DNA of 64,000 bases, taken from the IMG/VR virus record IMGVR_UViG_3300042430_000133, positions 1 to 64,000 of that record; one strand, given 5' to 3'. The DNA comes from a virus. The notes under the pieces were generated by a model that was not told the origin of the DNA, did no database searches, and saw only the letters and a list, made by a program, of their open reading frames with translations. The translations under genes and the position numbers were made by a program. Positions 55,503-63,732 of the stretch are shown one piece after another. The stretch's first letter is position 1. Every line of letters begins with the position of its first letter.

Positions 55503-55611
55503 CGTGTTTTGATAAGGTATCTAATGCATAGGATAGTAGTCTAATAAAAATATACAAGACTACTCCTAGTACCAATACTATAAAGCCATAGCCAAGTATA
55601 TCTAATATCAT
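55495..55611 (-). CDS. 38-residue single-pass membrane microprotein
   Basis: Translation gives MILDILGYGFIVLVLG, then VVLYIFIRLLSYALDTLSKHDD. Residues 9-26 form one hydrophobic membrane segment, followed by a short charged tail. The ATG overlaps the stop of the VWA-metallopeptidase gene (ACATGA) and its stop overlaps the ATG of the next gene, the signature of a translated, coupled gene rather than a chance frame. It may anchor or inhibit a partner at the membrane. Confidence 0.6.
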   Translation of the reverse strand: MILDILGYGFIVLVLGVVLYIFIRLLSYALDTLSKHDD

Positions 55612-56894
55612 GTTGATGACGACTCATCATAAATTGCATACGTACCGAATGGGGGATTGGGATTCTTGTCACCATGAATGATCCATGTCGTATCACAATA
55701 ATCAGCATCACCCCAACTACCAAAAGGATAGCCATCAGTGAAACAAATCAATCGTTTAGGTACATTGCCAATGTCTTTCAAGTATTTAAAGATACAATCA
55801 AAGTCAGTGCCGCCGCCGCCCATTGGCTCATATTCTTCAATGAGGTCCATGTTCTCACTACTGAAGTCTTTCGGGTTATATGTCTCAGTATCAAAACAGA
55901 ATACATGGACCTTGTAACCATCAAACGCATCCATCATGCCACCCACTTCACCTAAGAATTGCTGTGCTTGTTTGTTACTGATACTACCTGACATGTCAAT
56001 AGCAACAACAACATCAATTTCTTCACCGGGATTCATGCCGGGCATAATAGCATCCATATGCCAACCTCTACGTGAGGGACGCATCCATGAATAATCTGTA
56101 CGAATAGCACTTGTCAAATTCGTTTGAATCAGTTCACGCCAGGGCATAACTGGGTTAGTTGCTTGCTTAATCAAACGTTCAACACCTAAAGGCAATGAAC
56201 CTGCTTCAGCACTGCTTGCGGCATTGATAATAGCTTGCTTAACTTCCTGACGTACACGTTCACGTTCTTCAGGACTCATTGTTGGGCGTTTGCTTTTGCC
56301 TTCACTATCTCCGTTACCTTCACCATCATTCTCACCTTCACCATCCATGTGATCGTCAATCATCTGGTCAAGTAAATCATCAATGGAGATTTTCTGAACA
56401 TTCTTCATCAAATCATCATAGATTTCTTCTGCGGCTTTACCATCATACTTCTGCTCATACAAGCAAGGTACTGTTTTAATAAACTCACCCACTTTATGAC
56501 GTTTCAAATCAGCATTAACAGCATAGTCATCAGCAATATTCCAGATCTCAGGATCACGATTACCTCTACGACCCATGTGGTCATAGACAACGTGTAACAC
56601 TTCATGCCCAACTAAGAATTCAACTTCTTTAGGCTTCAACATCATAATGAAACGACTATTGTAATAGAATTTCAAGCCATCAGTTGCCGCTGTACTACAC
56701 CATAGATCAGCATTAATCAATTGCATACGAGTAGCAAGATTGCCGAAAAAGCTATGACGTAACAATAGACCAATACGTGCGGTAACTAATTTTTCACGTG
56801 CTTGATAGTCAATCTTACTATCTGTAGGTCCTACAAGATTCTCAAATTTCTTACTGCGACTACGTTTCTTACTGGGATTAATTACTTCACTCAT
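55608..56894 (-). CDS. Metallopeptidase-like HExxH plus VWA-domain protein
   Basis: 428 aa. The N-terminal half contains VGHEVLHVVYDHMG (H97-E98-x-x-H101), a zinc-metallopeptidase motif, followed by PEIWNIADDYAVNADLK. An acidic linker (about 181-205) leads to a VWA domain with the MIDAS motif DMSGS (300-304), GGGGTDF and ICFTDGYP. This is the layout of phage and bacterial VWA-like DUF2201 proteins that work with MoxR AAA+ ATPases, one of which is encoded at 57518-58618. It has an early promoter. The complex probably remodels or cleaves a protein target; the target is unknown. Confidence 0.8.
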   Translation of the reverse strand: MSEVINPSKKRSRSKKFENLVGPTDSKIDYQAREKLVTARIGLLLRHSFFGNLATRMQLINADLWCSTAATDGLKFYYNSRFIMMLKPKEVEFLVGHEVLHVVYDHMGRRGNRDPEIWNIADDYAVNADLKRHKVGEFIKTVPCLYEQKYDGKAAEEIYDDLMKNVQKISIDDLLDQMIDDHMDGEGENDGEGNGDSEGKSKRPTMSPEERERVRQEVKQAIINAASSAEAGSLPLGVERLIKQATNPVMPWRELIQTNLTSAIRTDYSWMRPSRRGWHMDAIMPGMNPGEEIDVVVAIDMSGSISNKQAQQFLGEVGGMMDAFDGYKVHVFCFDTETYNPKDFSSENMDLIEEYEPMGGGGTDFDCIFKYLKDIGNVPKRLICFTDGYPFGSWGDADYCDTTWIIHGDKNPNPPFGTYAIYDESSST

Positions 56895-56920
56895 ATTGGT
56901 CCTTTGTTGTTTATGTCTCT

Positions 56921-56949
56921 ATTGTAACAGAGATTGTATTAATTGTCAA
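56921..56949 (-). promoter_or_regulatory. Sigma70 early promoter for VWA operon
   Basis: TTGACA (56944-56949), 17-base spacer, TACAAT (56921-56926), 27 bases before the ATG at 56894. Confidence 0.85.
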
Positions 56950-57292
56950 CTGCAATGAATTCACAAGCATCACTGGGGAATGAAGCGTTATTCAGTTCTT
57001 TTTCAGTACTATACAATTCATAGTATTTTGTACCGAGATGAATCAATACAATTTTTTCTTGTTGTTTCTTAGTAAAAGAAGTTTTATAACCACAAGAGCC
57101 TGCTAGTCTATCCATACCGATACCACGAATATTAGCAGGAGGGTCAAGCTTAATACCTTCAGGTGAGCCACCATAAATACCATCAACTACATTACCGTAT
57201 TCAGGGCTACGAATGACGTTACCTTCTTTAAGAAGATTCTCAACCATTTTAAGAATAGCTTTACCACGATATGTTCTAAATTGTAATAACAT
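56939..57292 (-). CDS. Small early protein of unknown function within MoxR/VWA module
   Basis: 117 aa, AGAGGA before the ATG. It reads LLQFRTYRGKAILKMVENLLKEGNVIRSPEYGNVVDGIYGGSPEGIKLDPPANIRGIGMDRLAGSCGYKTSFTKKQQEKIVLIHLGTKYYELYSTEKELNN-type sequence; the GIKLDPPANIRGIGMDRLAGSCGYK segment is distinctive. It has its own consensus-like promoter between the VWA and MoxR genes. No known motif. A substrate or regulator of the module is possible. Confidence 0.6.
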   Translation of the reverse strand: MLLQFRTYRGKAILKMVENLLKEGNVIRSPEYGNVVDGIYGGSPEGIKLDPPANIRGIGMDRLAGSCGYKTSFTKKQQEKIVLIHLGTKYYELYSTEKELNNASFPSDACEFIAVDN

Positions 57293-57320
57293 TTTGTTCC
57301 TCTGTATAAGTTAAAGATGT

Positions 57321-57349
57321 ATTGTAGCAGACCATGGATTTATTGTCAA
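57321..57349 (-). promoter_or_regulatory. Sigma70 early promoter for 56939-57292
   Basis: TTGACA (57344-57349), 17-base spacer starting ATAAATCC, TACAAT (57321-57326). Confidence 0.85.
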
Positions 57350-57351
57350 AA

Positions 57352-57516
57352 TTACATTGACAGTTTGCGATAACCTTTATCAAAGTAAATCCTTGCGTAA
57401 GGTTCCGCACCTTTAGTATACAGTTCCTCGGCTTCACTTTTGTTCAATCCACGATCACGGGCACTTTGACCCATTGCGTAGAAATACTTCTTTCCAGTTA
57501 AAATCTTTGTTGCCAT
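57352..57516 (-). CDS. 54-residue basic protein coupled to MoxR gene
   Basis: Translation gives MATKILTGKKYFYAMGQSAR, then DRGLNKSEAEELYTKGAEPYARIYFDKGYRKLSM. It is basic and aromatic-rich. The ATG lies one base after the MoxR stop and the stop codon lies two bases before the next early promoter, so the reading frame fills the gap exactly. Function unknown. Confidence 0.6.
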   Translation of the reverse strand: MATKILTGKKYFYAMGQSARDRGLNKSEAEELYTKGAEPYARIYFDKGYRKLSM

Positions 57517-57517
57517 A

Positions 57518-58618
57518 TTAATTACCTGCATCTACAATGTACTTGCCGTATTTCTTATGGAAGTCATCAAAGTTCTTCAATTGTGAAGGTTCAATCGGTA
57601 ACTTGTATGTCTTAAGAGCAATCTTAGCACCCATAACAACTAGTTCAGTCTCAAAGTTTGCCATAATGTAACTGAAGAAATTATCAGCCATTGTGTGAAA
57701 CTCTTTACTAGAAACTTTCTTTGTTTCTAGTGCATCACGCAATTCATAGCACATTGAAATAGTCAATGAGTACATTGCAGAAATTTCTTTAACTGCGAGG
57801 TCCTTAACTTTACCTGACAAAATGTCTGAGGGTTCTGGCATACGACCTGCTACTTTACGATGTGCCGCAAACTTAACAGCAAGACCTTCACCAACTGCAC
57901 CTGAAATCAAATTGAACAATGTATCACTATCTGTGTCATCTTCATCATTCAACAAATCACTAACAAAACACCATGAACGAGGTGTAGCAAATGCACGTGA
58001 ACTAGATTTAGCATCAAAATCGTACAAATCTTGTTTAGCGAATGATAGATAACCCACAACATCTTTGTGAATACCTTTGTTCACAGCCCAATTCTGCCAT
58101 GATGTAAAATCGGCTCGCATTTCTAAGTGTAAGAAACGATTAGCTAGGGGCATCGGCATTCTGAAAGTAACACCTTTGTCAGAGTCACGATTGCCTGCCG
58201 CAACAATCACAACGTTATCAGGAAGTACATACTTACCAACTCTACGATTTAGAATAAGTTGATAGCCAGCCGCTTGTACTGCGGGACTTGCACTATTCAT
58301 TTCATCTAAGAATAGAACAACAATCGGGTACTTGCTTGCTAGTTCTTCATCAGGCAAGTCAACAGGTGCCGCCCAGTCCATTTTATTAATATCACGATTG
58401 AAATACGGAATACCACGAATGTCTGTAGGTTCCATTTGTGCCATACGCAAGTCAATCATAAAGCCACCTAGTTCATCTGTGACTTCAGAAACAACTTCTG
58501 ATTTACCGATGCCGGGAGGGCCCCACAAGAAAAGCGGGCGTTTAGCTTTGAATGCTTTAAGCATTGCTTTGCGAGTTTGTACACTAGTGATAGTGAGATT
58601 GTCTGATACTGATGCCAT
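57518..58618 (-). CDS. MoxR-type AAA+ ATPase
   Basis: 366 aa. Walker A LWGPPGIGKS (31-40), Walker B VVLFLDEMNSA (about 99-109), sensor 1 VVIVAAGNRDSD, and MPLANRFLHLEM with the arginine finger, followed by a helical lid. MoxR ATPases pair with VWA-domain proteins to assemble or activate metal-dependent enzymes. The VWA-metallopeptidase partner is encoded 624 bases downstream. Two early promoters (58652-58680 and 58753-58781) precede it. Confidence 0.85.
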   Translation of the reverse strand: MASVSDNLTITSVQTRKAMLKAFKAKRPLFLWGPPGIGKSEVVSEVTDELGGFMIDLRMAQMEPTDIRGIPYFNRDINKMDWAAPVDLPDEELASKYPIVVLFLDEMNSASPAVQAAGYQLILNRRVGKYVLPDNVVIVAAGNRDSDKGVTFRMPMPLANRFLHLEMRADFTSWQNWAVNKGIHKDVVGYLSFAKQDLYDFDAKSSSRAFATPRSWCFVSDLLNDEDDTDSDTLFNLISGAVGEGLAVKFAAHRKVAGRMPEPSDILSGKVKDLAVKEISAMYSLTISMCYELRDALETKKVSSKEFHTMADNFFSYIMANFETELVVMGAKIALKTYKLPIEPSQLKNFDDFHKKYGKYIVDAGN

Positions 58619-58651
58619 TAAGTGCTCCTGTTGAAAATTTAATATGTATGA

Positions 58652-58680
58652 AGTATAGTCTAAAACTGATTTATTGTCAA
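58652..58680 (-). promoter_or_regulatory. Proximal sigma70 early promoter of MoxR gene
   Basis: TTGACA (58675-58680), 17-base spacer starting ATAAATCA, TATACT (58652-58657). Confidence 0.85.
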
Positions 58681-58752
58681 ATTTTGTGTTGTTGTTTATT
58701 TACAACAGATTGTGGATTGATAAAGAGATAGTTTTCTAGCTTCAATATGAGT

Positions 58753-58781
58753 ATTGTATCATTGATTGGATTTATTGTCAA
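58753..58781 (-). promoter_or_regulatory. Distal sigma70 early promoter upstream of MoxR gene
   Basis: TTGACA (58776-58781), 17-base spacer starting ATAAATCC, TACAAT (58753-58758). The 70 bases between it and the proximal promoter hold no reading frame but contain a GTTGT/ACAAC inverted repeat. Confidence 0.8.
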
Positions 58782-58782
58782 A

Positions 58783-59037
58783 TTATTTCATTAGATTAGC
58801 CATTAGTAGTAGCTTTTCTAAGTGATTGATTGCTGTATTGATATCGGCAACCCTATCGTTTAACATTTCGTATTTGCCCGTTCTACGTAGATTGACTTCC
58901 AGTTTACTTAGTTCACTTACCATTTTGTCAATGTTTTTGTGCATACGATGTAAGTCTGGATTGTAGCCAATCCCATTCATTTGACTTGATAAGTTACTAC
59001 TAACTTGATTCCAATCTAAAGCACGTTCTATTTTCAT
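58783..59037 (-). CDS. Small coiled-coil early protein
   Basis: 84 aa, helical with heptad pattern (LHRMHKNIDKMVSELSKLEVNLRR, VADINTAINHLEKLLLMANLMK). The N-terminus is MKIERALDWNQVSSNLSSQMNGIGYNPD. It has its own early promoter ending seven bases before the ATG, and so may also be leaderless. Function unknown; small early coiled-coil proteins often act by binding host factors. Confidence 0.6.
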   Translation of the reverse strand: MKIERALDWNQVSSNLSSQMNGIGYNPDLHRMHKNIDKMVSELSKLEVNLRRTGKYEMLNDRVADINTAINHLEKLLLMANLMK

Positions 59038-59043
59038 ACGATG

Positions 59044-59072
59044 AGTATAACAGACTATGGAATTTATGTCAA
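59044..59072 (-). promoter_or_regulatory. Sigma70 early promoter for 58783-59037
   Basis: TTGACA (59067-59072), 17-base spacer, TATACT (59044-59049). Six bases separate the -10 box from the ATG at 59037. The -35 abuts a terminator hairpin. Confidence 0.75.
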
Positions 59073-59100
59073 CAAAAAAGGCTCCTGAGAGCCTTTTTAT
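59070..59100. terminator. Bidirectional rho-independent terminator
   Basis: Perfect stem AAAAAGGCTC/GAGCCTTTTT with loop CTGA. It ends the adhesin transcript (59123-60046) and separates the late adhesin cluster from the early region. Confidence 0.85.
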
Positions 59101-59122
59101 TTTAGTGTTGTTAATTTTATTG

Positions 59123-60046
59123 TTAACCGTAGGCTGCGGCTGCTAATCCGTATCTTGCAGTACCAACACCTGCAGTATCAGTAGCTACTACCCCGGTGTT
59201 TGATACTTTGTTGGTTAATGAATATGGAATATAAGGTCCCTCAACCAAACCATATCCAAATATAGCTTTATCATTGCCATAACCTGCGGCCGCCAAAAAA
59301 CTTCTAACAGTACCAACACCTGCAGTATCAGTAGCTACTACCCCGGTGTTTGATACTAGGTTAGTTATTGATGTAAAAGCAGGATCCCGTCCATATCCAA
59401 ATATAGCCTTATCAGTGCCATAAGTTGCGGCTGCAAGGGCTTGTCTAGCAGTACCAACTCCGGTAGTATCTGTAGACACCACCCCGGTGTTTGATACTAG
59501 ATTGGTCATTGATCCCTGTGAGTTAATCACTTGCCCATATCCAAAAATAGCTTTATCAGTTCCATATCTTGTGGCTGCTAATGCAGTTCTAGTAGTACCA
59601 ACACCTGTAGTATCATTAGCAACTACTCCGATATTTGATACTAGGTTAGTTATTGCTGTCTGACTAGAGCCAGCAAGTCCATATCCAAATATAGCTTTAT
59701 CGCTACCGTAACCCGCGGCCGCCAATCCATATCTAGCAGTACCGACACCTGCAGTATCATTAGCAACTACTCCGGTATTTGATACCAAGTTAGTCAATGA
59801 TTTATCTCCTCCGCTTCCAGTGCCATATCCAAATATAGCCTTATCTGTACCATAACTCGCCGCTGATAATCCCCATCTAGCAGTGCCAACACCGGTAGTA
59901 TCATTAGCAACTACTCCGGTATTTGACACTAGATTAGTCATTGATACTGTCTCTCCATATCCAAATATAGCTTTGTTTCCCGCCGGCGGAGGTGTTATTG
60001 CGAATCCGCCAGCAAATGTTACGCCCGAAAATGTCATATCTGCCAT
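59123..60046 (-). CDS. Six-repeat beta-propeller adhesin, 'KAIFGYG/NTGVVA' family
   Basis: 307 aa. The N-terminal anchor is MADMTFSGVTFAGGFAITPPP. It has six near-identical repeats with DKAIFGYG, MTNLVSNTGVVANDT and GVGTARxGLAAASYG elements. It resembles 6268-7221 closely along its length. The nucleotide repeats are strong enough to allow recombination with its paralogues. It is a single-gene unit with a TAAATA box (60066), AAAGGA and a terminator. Probable receptor-binding or decoration protein. Confidence 0.65.
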   Translation of the reverse strand: MADMTFSGVTFAGGFAITPPPAGNKAIFGYGETVSMTNLVSNTGVVANDTTGVGTARWGLSAASYGTDKAIFGYGTGSGGDKSLTNLVSNTGVVANDTAGVGTARYGLAAAGYGSDKAIFGYGLAGSSQTAITNLVSNIGVVANDTTGVGTTRTALAATRYGTDKAIFGYGQVINSQGSMTNLVSNTGVVSTDTTGVGTARQALAAATYGTDKAIFGYGRDPAFTSITNLVSNTGVVATDTAGVGTVRSFLAAAGYGNDKAIFGYGLVEGPYIPYSLTNKVSNTGVVATDTAGVGTARYGLAAAAYG

Positions 60047-60065
60047 AATATATTATCCTTTATAG

Positions 60066-60073
60066 TATTTAGC
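60066..60073 (-). promoter_or_regulatory. Late promoter box GCTAAATA for adhesin 59123-60046
   Basis: The minus strand reads TTTGCTAAATACTATAAAGG, 19 bases before the ATG at 60046. Confidence 0.6.
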
Positions 60074-60085
60074 AAAAAAGATTAG

Positions 60086-60113
60086 ATAAAGAAAAAGGCT
60101 CCGAAGAGCCTTT
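60086..60113 (-). terminator. Rho-independent terminator after adhesin 60131-61324
   Basis: On the minus strand AAAGGCTC-TTCG-GAGCCTTT is followed by TTTC, a UUCG-capped stem 18 bases after the stop codon. Confidence 0.85.
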
Positions 60114-60130
60114 AATATGTATAATACCTT

Positions 60131-61324
60131 TTATGATAGCGAATAGCCTGCTGCCGAAGGATTAAATCTAGTTTGACCGACAATTGTAGTATCAGTTGCA
60201 ACAACCCCTGTGTTTGATACTAGATTAGAGTAATCATATAAGGGATCTCCGTACGCAAATATAGCTTTATCATTACCATAACTTGCGGCTGCTAATTGTC
60301 CTCTACTAGTGCCCGCGCTAACAGTATCACTAGCAAAAACACCGGTATTTGATACTAGATTAGTATCTCTTCCTGGGCTACCAAATATTGCTTTATCACC
60401 GCCATAACCTGCAGCCCCTAAAACATATTTAGCAGAAACTGCTTCAGTAATATCATTAGCAACCACACCTGTGTTTGATACTTTGTTGGTTATTGATACT
60501 GTAGCAGACCCGTTATAACCAAATCCAAATATAGCTTTATCTAATCCATAACCTGCGGCCGCTAATCCGTATCTAGCAGTACCGACACCTGAAGTATCAC
60601 CGGAAACCACACCTGTATTACTTACTAAGTTAGTTACTGATGTTACTACAGGACCACCGTATCCAAAAATAGCTTTATCTGTACCATAGGCCGCAGCCGC
60701 TAGTAAAGTCCTACTAGTACCCACACCCGCAGTATCGTTAGCAACAACACCAGTATTTGATACTAGATTGGTCAATGATACGTAACCAACTGAACTCTGT
60801 CCATATCCAAATATAGCTTTATCAGTACCATATCCTGCGGCTGCAAGGCCATCCCTAGCAGTACCTACACCTGTTGTATTACTTGCAATTACACCAGTAT
60901 TACTTACTAGATTGGTTACTGAGAAACGACCAGAATTGTTTGCACCATAGCCAATTATAGCCTTTTTAGTTCCGATTATAGGATTATTTGTTGTAACACT
61001 ATTACTTGCCGCACTTGGACTACTTGTACCTACATTATTAGTAGCAGTTACTGTAAATGTATAACTTGTACTACCAGTTAATCCAGTTACATTAATAGTA
61101 CCACTACCTGCTTGATTTAATGTACCTGTGACATTACCCGGACTACTTGTTGCCGTATAGCTTGTAATTGTTGCACCTCCATTGTTAACCGGAGCAGTAA
61201 ATGTTACTGTTGCAGTTGTCTCACCTGTAGCTGTTGCCGTTCCGATAGTTGGTGCACCGGGTACTGTAGGTGGTGCTGTAAGATTCATTCCACCTGATAA
61301 AGTCATTCCACCTGTAAAATTCAT
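60131..61324 (-). CDS. FN3 domain plus six-repeat propeller adhesin, 'KAIFGYG/NTGVVA' family
   Basis: 397 aa. The N-terminal anchor MNFTGGMTLSGGMNLTAPP is shared with 61376-62932. Residues about 19-113 form a fibronectin type III domain (PGAPTIGTATATGETTATVTF, SYTATSSPG, GLTGSTSYTFTVTATNNVGTSSPS). Six propeller repeats follow (KAIIGYG/KAIFGYG ... SNTGVV). FN3 domains in phage tails act as spacers or weak glycan binders. Own late box, AAAGGA and terminator. A good candidate for host-range variation. Confidence 0.7.
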   Translation of the reverse strand: MNFTGGMTLSGGMNLTAPPTVPGAPTIGTATATGETTATVTFTAPVNNGGATITSYTATSSPGNVTGTLNQAGSGTINVTGLTGSTSYTFTVTATNNVGTSSPSAASNSVTTNNPIIGTKKAIIGYGANNSGRFSVTNLVSNTGVIASNTTGVGTARDGLAAAGYGTDKAIFGYGQSSVGYVSLTNLVSNTGVVANDTAGVGTSRTLLAAAAYGTDKAIFGYGGPVVTSVTNLVSNTGVVSGDTSGVGTARYGLAAAGYGLDKAIFGFGYNGSATVSITNKVSNTGVVANDITEAVSAKYVLGAAGYGGDKAIFGSPGRDTNLVSNTGVFASDTVSAGTSRGQLAAASYGNDKAIFAYGDPLYDYSNLVSNTGVVATDTTIVGQTRFNPSAAGYSLS

Positions 61325-61342
61325 AAAATATATCCTTTGTTG

Positions 61343-61350
61343 TATTTAAC
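61343..61350 (-). promoter_or_regulatory. Late promoter box GTTAAATA for adhesin 60131-61324
   Basis: The minus strand reads ATTGTTAAATACAACAAAGG, 18 bases before the ATG at 61324. Confidence 0.6.
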
Positions 61351-61375
61351 AATATAGTAACAAAAATTTAGTATT

Positions 61376-62932
61376 TTATTGTCTACCGGTACCGGCCATT
61401 TGAACACGTGGTCCACTTAGTGGTCCTCGTATACTTGCAATACCAGTATCATTGGCATAGGTGATACGTTGAACAGTAGATAATCTATTAGTAGCTCCTG
61501 GACCCGGGGCATATGCTCCGCCGAACCACCCATATGTACTATCTCCCGAAGTTGCGGAATCTGAAATTCCACTGTTAAAAGTTCCTCTATTAGTTGATGT
61601 TACTGTATCTGTTGCATATGTTATCCGAGTTATTGTACTAACCCTCCCGGAGCCAGGCATATACCCTCCACCAAACCATCCATAATTAAGGTTACCTATT
61701 GCCGCAAGACCCTCTGAATTTATAGTTAACGGGCCGCGAACGCTTGCAGTAGCGGTATCTGTTGCATATGTTATTCTATCCACTGTAGATAAATCTTGTC
61801 CGGTATCGCCATCTCTTCCGCCACCAAACCAACCATCAGTGGTATTCCCAATTGCAGCTAATATTAATTTGGATTGGCTTAACGGCCCCCTGTAAGTAGC
61901 AGTAGCAGTATCAGTTGCATAGATTATTCGCTGTACACTTGATCTATAACTGCCTGCACCATACCAACCATATGTAGTGTTATCAGAAACCGCTCCCATA
62001 CCAAAGTTACCGGCGGCAATTAACGGTCCACGAATACTAGCAGTAGAAGTATCGGTTGAGTAATTAATGCGATCTACCGTAGTTCTATTACCTGCATTAT
62101 TACCACCGGCTACCCATCCGTCATATCCTGTTCCAGCAGATGCTGCCTGATATCTATTTGAACTTAACGGGCCACGTACACTTGCCGTAGCCGTATCTGT
62201 TGCATATGTGATTCTGTCTACTGTTGAGTATATTATAGTTCCTGTTCCCGGTGAAAAATAAGTTCCACCGGCAAACCAACCATACGATAATGCCGGAGCC
62301 GGTACTGAAGGATCAGTAGTAATACTATTACTTGCCGCACTTGCACTACCTGTACCTGCAATATTAGTAGCAGTAACGGTAAATGTATAACTTGTGTTTG
62401 CTGTTAACCCGGAAACAGTAATAGTACCAGATCCTGCTTGATTTAATGTACCTGTAACTCCACCGGGACTACTTGTGGCTGTATATGATGTAATTGTATC
62501 CCCACCATTACTAACAGGGGCAGTAAATGCTACAGTCGCTGTTGTCTGACCAGTTGCTGTTGCAGTTCCTATTGTAGGAGCTCCGGGTACCGACGGTACT
62601 ATATCATTTGTAGCATTTGAATTTGCAGAAGAATTTCCGTAACTGTTAGTACCGGTTACTACACAACGTATTCTATAGTTAACGTCTGCTTGAACCAAAG
62701 TATACGTGCTACTATTTGCACCTAATATATTACTATATGATCCTCCACCTCGTTGCCATTGATATGTATACGTTATTGTGGCATTACCAGTCCATGTGCC
62801 ATCAGTAGTTGATAGTGTTGAACCAAACGTCTCGGTTCCGCTAACTACCGGGGCCACAGTATTTACCGGTGCGGTTCCTGACACTACAATACTCATTCCA
62901 CCTGATAAAGTCATTCCACCTGTAAAATTCAT
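61376..62932 (-). CDS. Ig-like plus FN3 plus six-repeat propeller adhesin, 'RITYATDTATA' family
   Basis: 518 aa. Anchor MNFTGGMTLSGGMS, then an Ig-like domain (about 20-113: VSGTETFGSTLSTTDGTWTG, YTYQWQRGGG, YTLVQADVNYRIRCVVTGTNSYG), an FN3 domain (about 117-208, nearly identical to that of 60131-61324) and six repeats of the RITYATDTATA type, as in 5229-6212. It thus combines the N-terminal half of one family with the propeller of the other, which implies modular exchange. Late box at 62951, AAAGGG before the ATG. Confidence 0.7.
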   Translation of the reverse strand: MNFTGGMTLSGGMSIVVSGTAPVNTVAPVVSGTETFGSTLSTTDGTWTGNATITYTYQWQRGGGSYSNILGANSSTYTLVQADVNYRIRCVVTGTNSYGNSSANSNATNDIVPSVPGAPTIGTATATGQTTATVAFTAPVSNGGDTITSYTATSSPGGVTGTLNQAGSGTITVSGLTANTSYTFTVTATNIAGTGSASAASNSITTDPSVPAPALSYGWFAGGTYFSPGTGTIIYSTVDRITYATDTATASVRGPLSSNRYQAASAGTGYDGWVAGGNNAGNRTTVDRINYSTDTSTASIRGPLIAAGNFGMGAVSDNTTYGWYGAGSYRSSVQRIIYATDTATATYRGPLSQSKLILAAIGNTTDGWFGGGRDGDTGQDLSTVDRITYATDTATASVRGPLTINSEGLAAIGNLNYGWFGGGYMPGSGRVSTITRITYATDTVTSTNRGTFNSGISDSATSGDSTYGWFGGAYAPGPGATNRLSTVQRITYANDTGIASIRGPLSGPRVQMAGTGRQ

Positions 62933-62950
62933 AAGATATACCCTTTATCT

Positions 62951-62958
62951 TATTTATC
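62951..62958 (-). promoter_or_regulatory. Late promoter box GATAAATA for adhesin 61376-62932
   Basis: The minus strand reads TTTGATAAATAAGATAAAGG, 18 bases before the ATG at 62932. Confidence 0.7.
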
Positions 62959-62998
62959 AAATAACTATCAATGTTTTATGAATGGAATTAACAATATA

Positions 62999-63670
62999 TT
63001 ATTTTGTTCTTTTTATTTTCTTTTTAGCAACAGGTGTTTCTAACTCTTTTGGTGCATCCACTACTGTTGTAGTTGGTTGATTAGTTAATTCTAACATAAT
63101 ATCTTTCTGTTCCAACAATACAGTATTTTGCGGGACAAGACCTATTTGAATCAATGATTGTAATGTTTGTGGATTACTCATAGCATTCAATAATTTAGCT
63201 GGACTAGGTCTGCCCATAGCTATGATTTCAGATTGAATCTCACGACCAACTGTTACTGTGAATTCATAGTTAGCATTAGCTTCAAACATTTCATCATCGG
63301 TGTATGGTGTACCATCTGGATGTTTAAGTCTTGTTGGTTCTACTTCAGCATAGAGTTCAGCCATATATTTTTCTAATATTTTAATCTCTTTGCGATTAAG
63401 TTCAAAAGCGTGTTTTTGGTCATCTAAATGTGATTCCAACTCAATAATTTCTGCTTGTAAATTAAGCAGAATATGTGGTAGTGCTGGAACTGTTTTTAGA
63501 TGTTTTAGTTCTTCAAGTTTAGCTTGATATTTGAGTTCAGCTACTTCTTCTAGCACAGCCGCTCGTTTGCGACCGACATAGAAGCCTTGAAGTGTTTTGA
63601 TTTTTTCCCATGGGGTACTACCGATAACCTGGTAACGATAGTTAAATTCTGAATTTAGATTTGAAGCCAT
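62999..63670 (-). CDS. Conserved coiled-coil phage protein, possible virion or fibre-assembly protein
   Basis: 223 aa. The N-terminus is ASNLNSEFNYRYQVIGSTPWEKIKTLQGFYVGRKRAAVLEEVAELKYQAKLEELKHLK, followed by a coiled coil (LNLQAEIIELESHLDDQKHAFELNRKEIKILEKYMAELYAEVEP), then LKHPDGTPYTDDEMFEANANYEFTV and MGRPSPAKLLNAMSNPQTLQSL. The tail is basic (KKKIKRTK). This conserved family occurs in many aquatic T4-like phages with no known role. ATTAAATA lies 31 bases upstream. Confidence 0.6.
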   Translation of the reverse strand: MASNLNSEFNYRYQVIGSTPWEKIKTLQGFYVGRKRAAVLEEVAELKYQAKLEELKHLKTVPALPHILLNLQAEIIELESHLDDQKHAFELNRKEIKILEKYMAELYAEVEPTRLKHPDGTPYTDDEMFEANANYEFTVTVGREIQSEIIAMGRPSPAKLLNAMSNPQTLQSLIQIGLVPQNTVLLEQKDIMLELTNQPTTTVVDAPKELETPVAKKKIKRTK

Positions 63671-63700
63671 TTTTTTCTCTCTATAAGTTGTGTATAGAGA

Positions 63701-63708
63701 TATTTAAT
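63701..63708 (-). promoter_or_regulatory. Possible late promoter box ATTAAATA for 62999-63670
   Basis: The minus strand reads TCATTAAATATCTC, 31 bases before the ATG at 63670; a variant of the consensus. Confidence 0.45.
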
Positions 63709-63732
63709 GACTTATTTGCCTGTCTAAAAATT

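Noticed and set aside
59123-62932. Regular DNA repeats suggesting a CRISPR-like array
   Set aside because: The period is about 150 bases, in frame with propeller blades, and copies are imperfect; there are no short identical repeats with unique spacers or cas genes.
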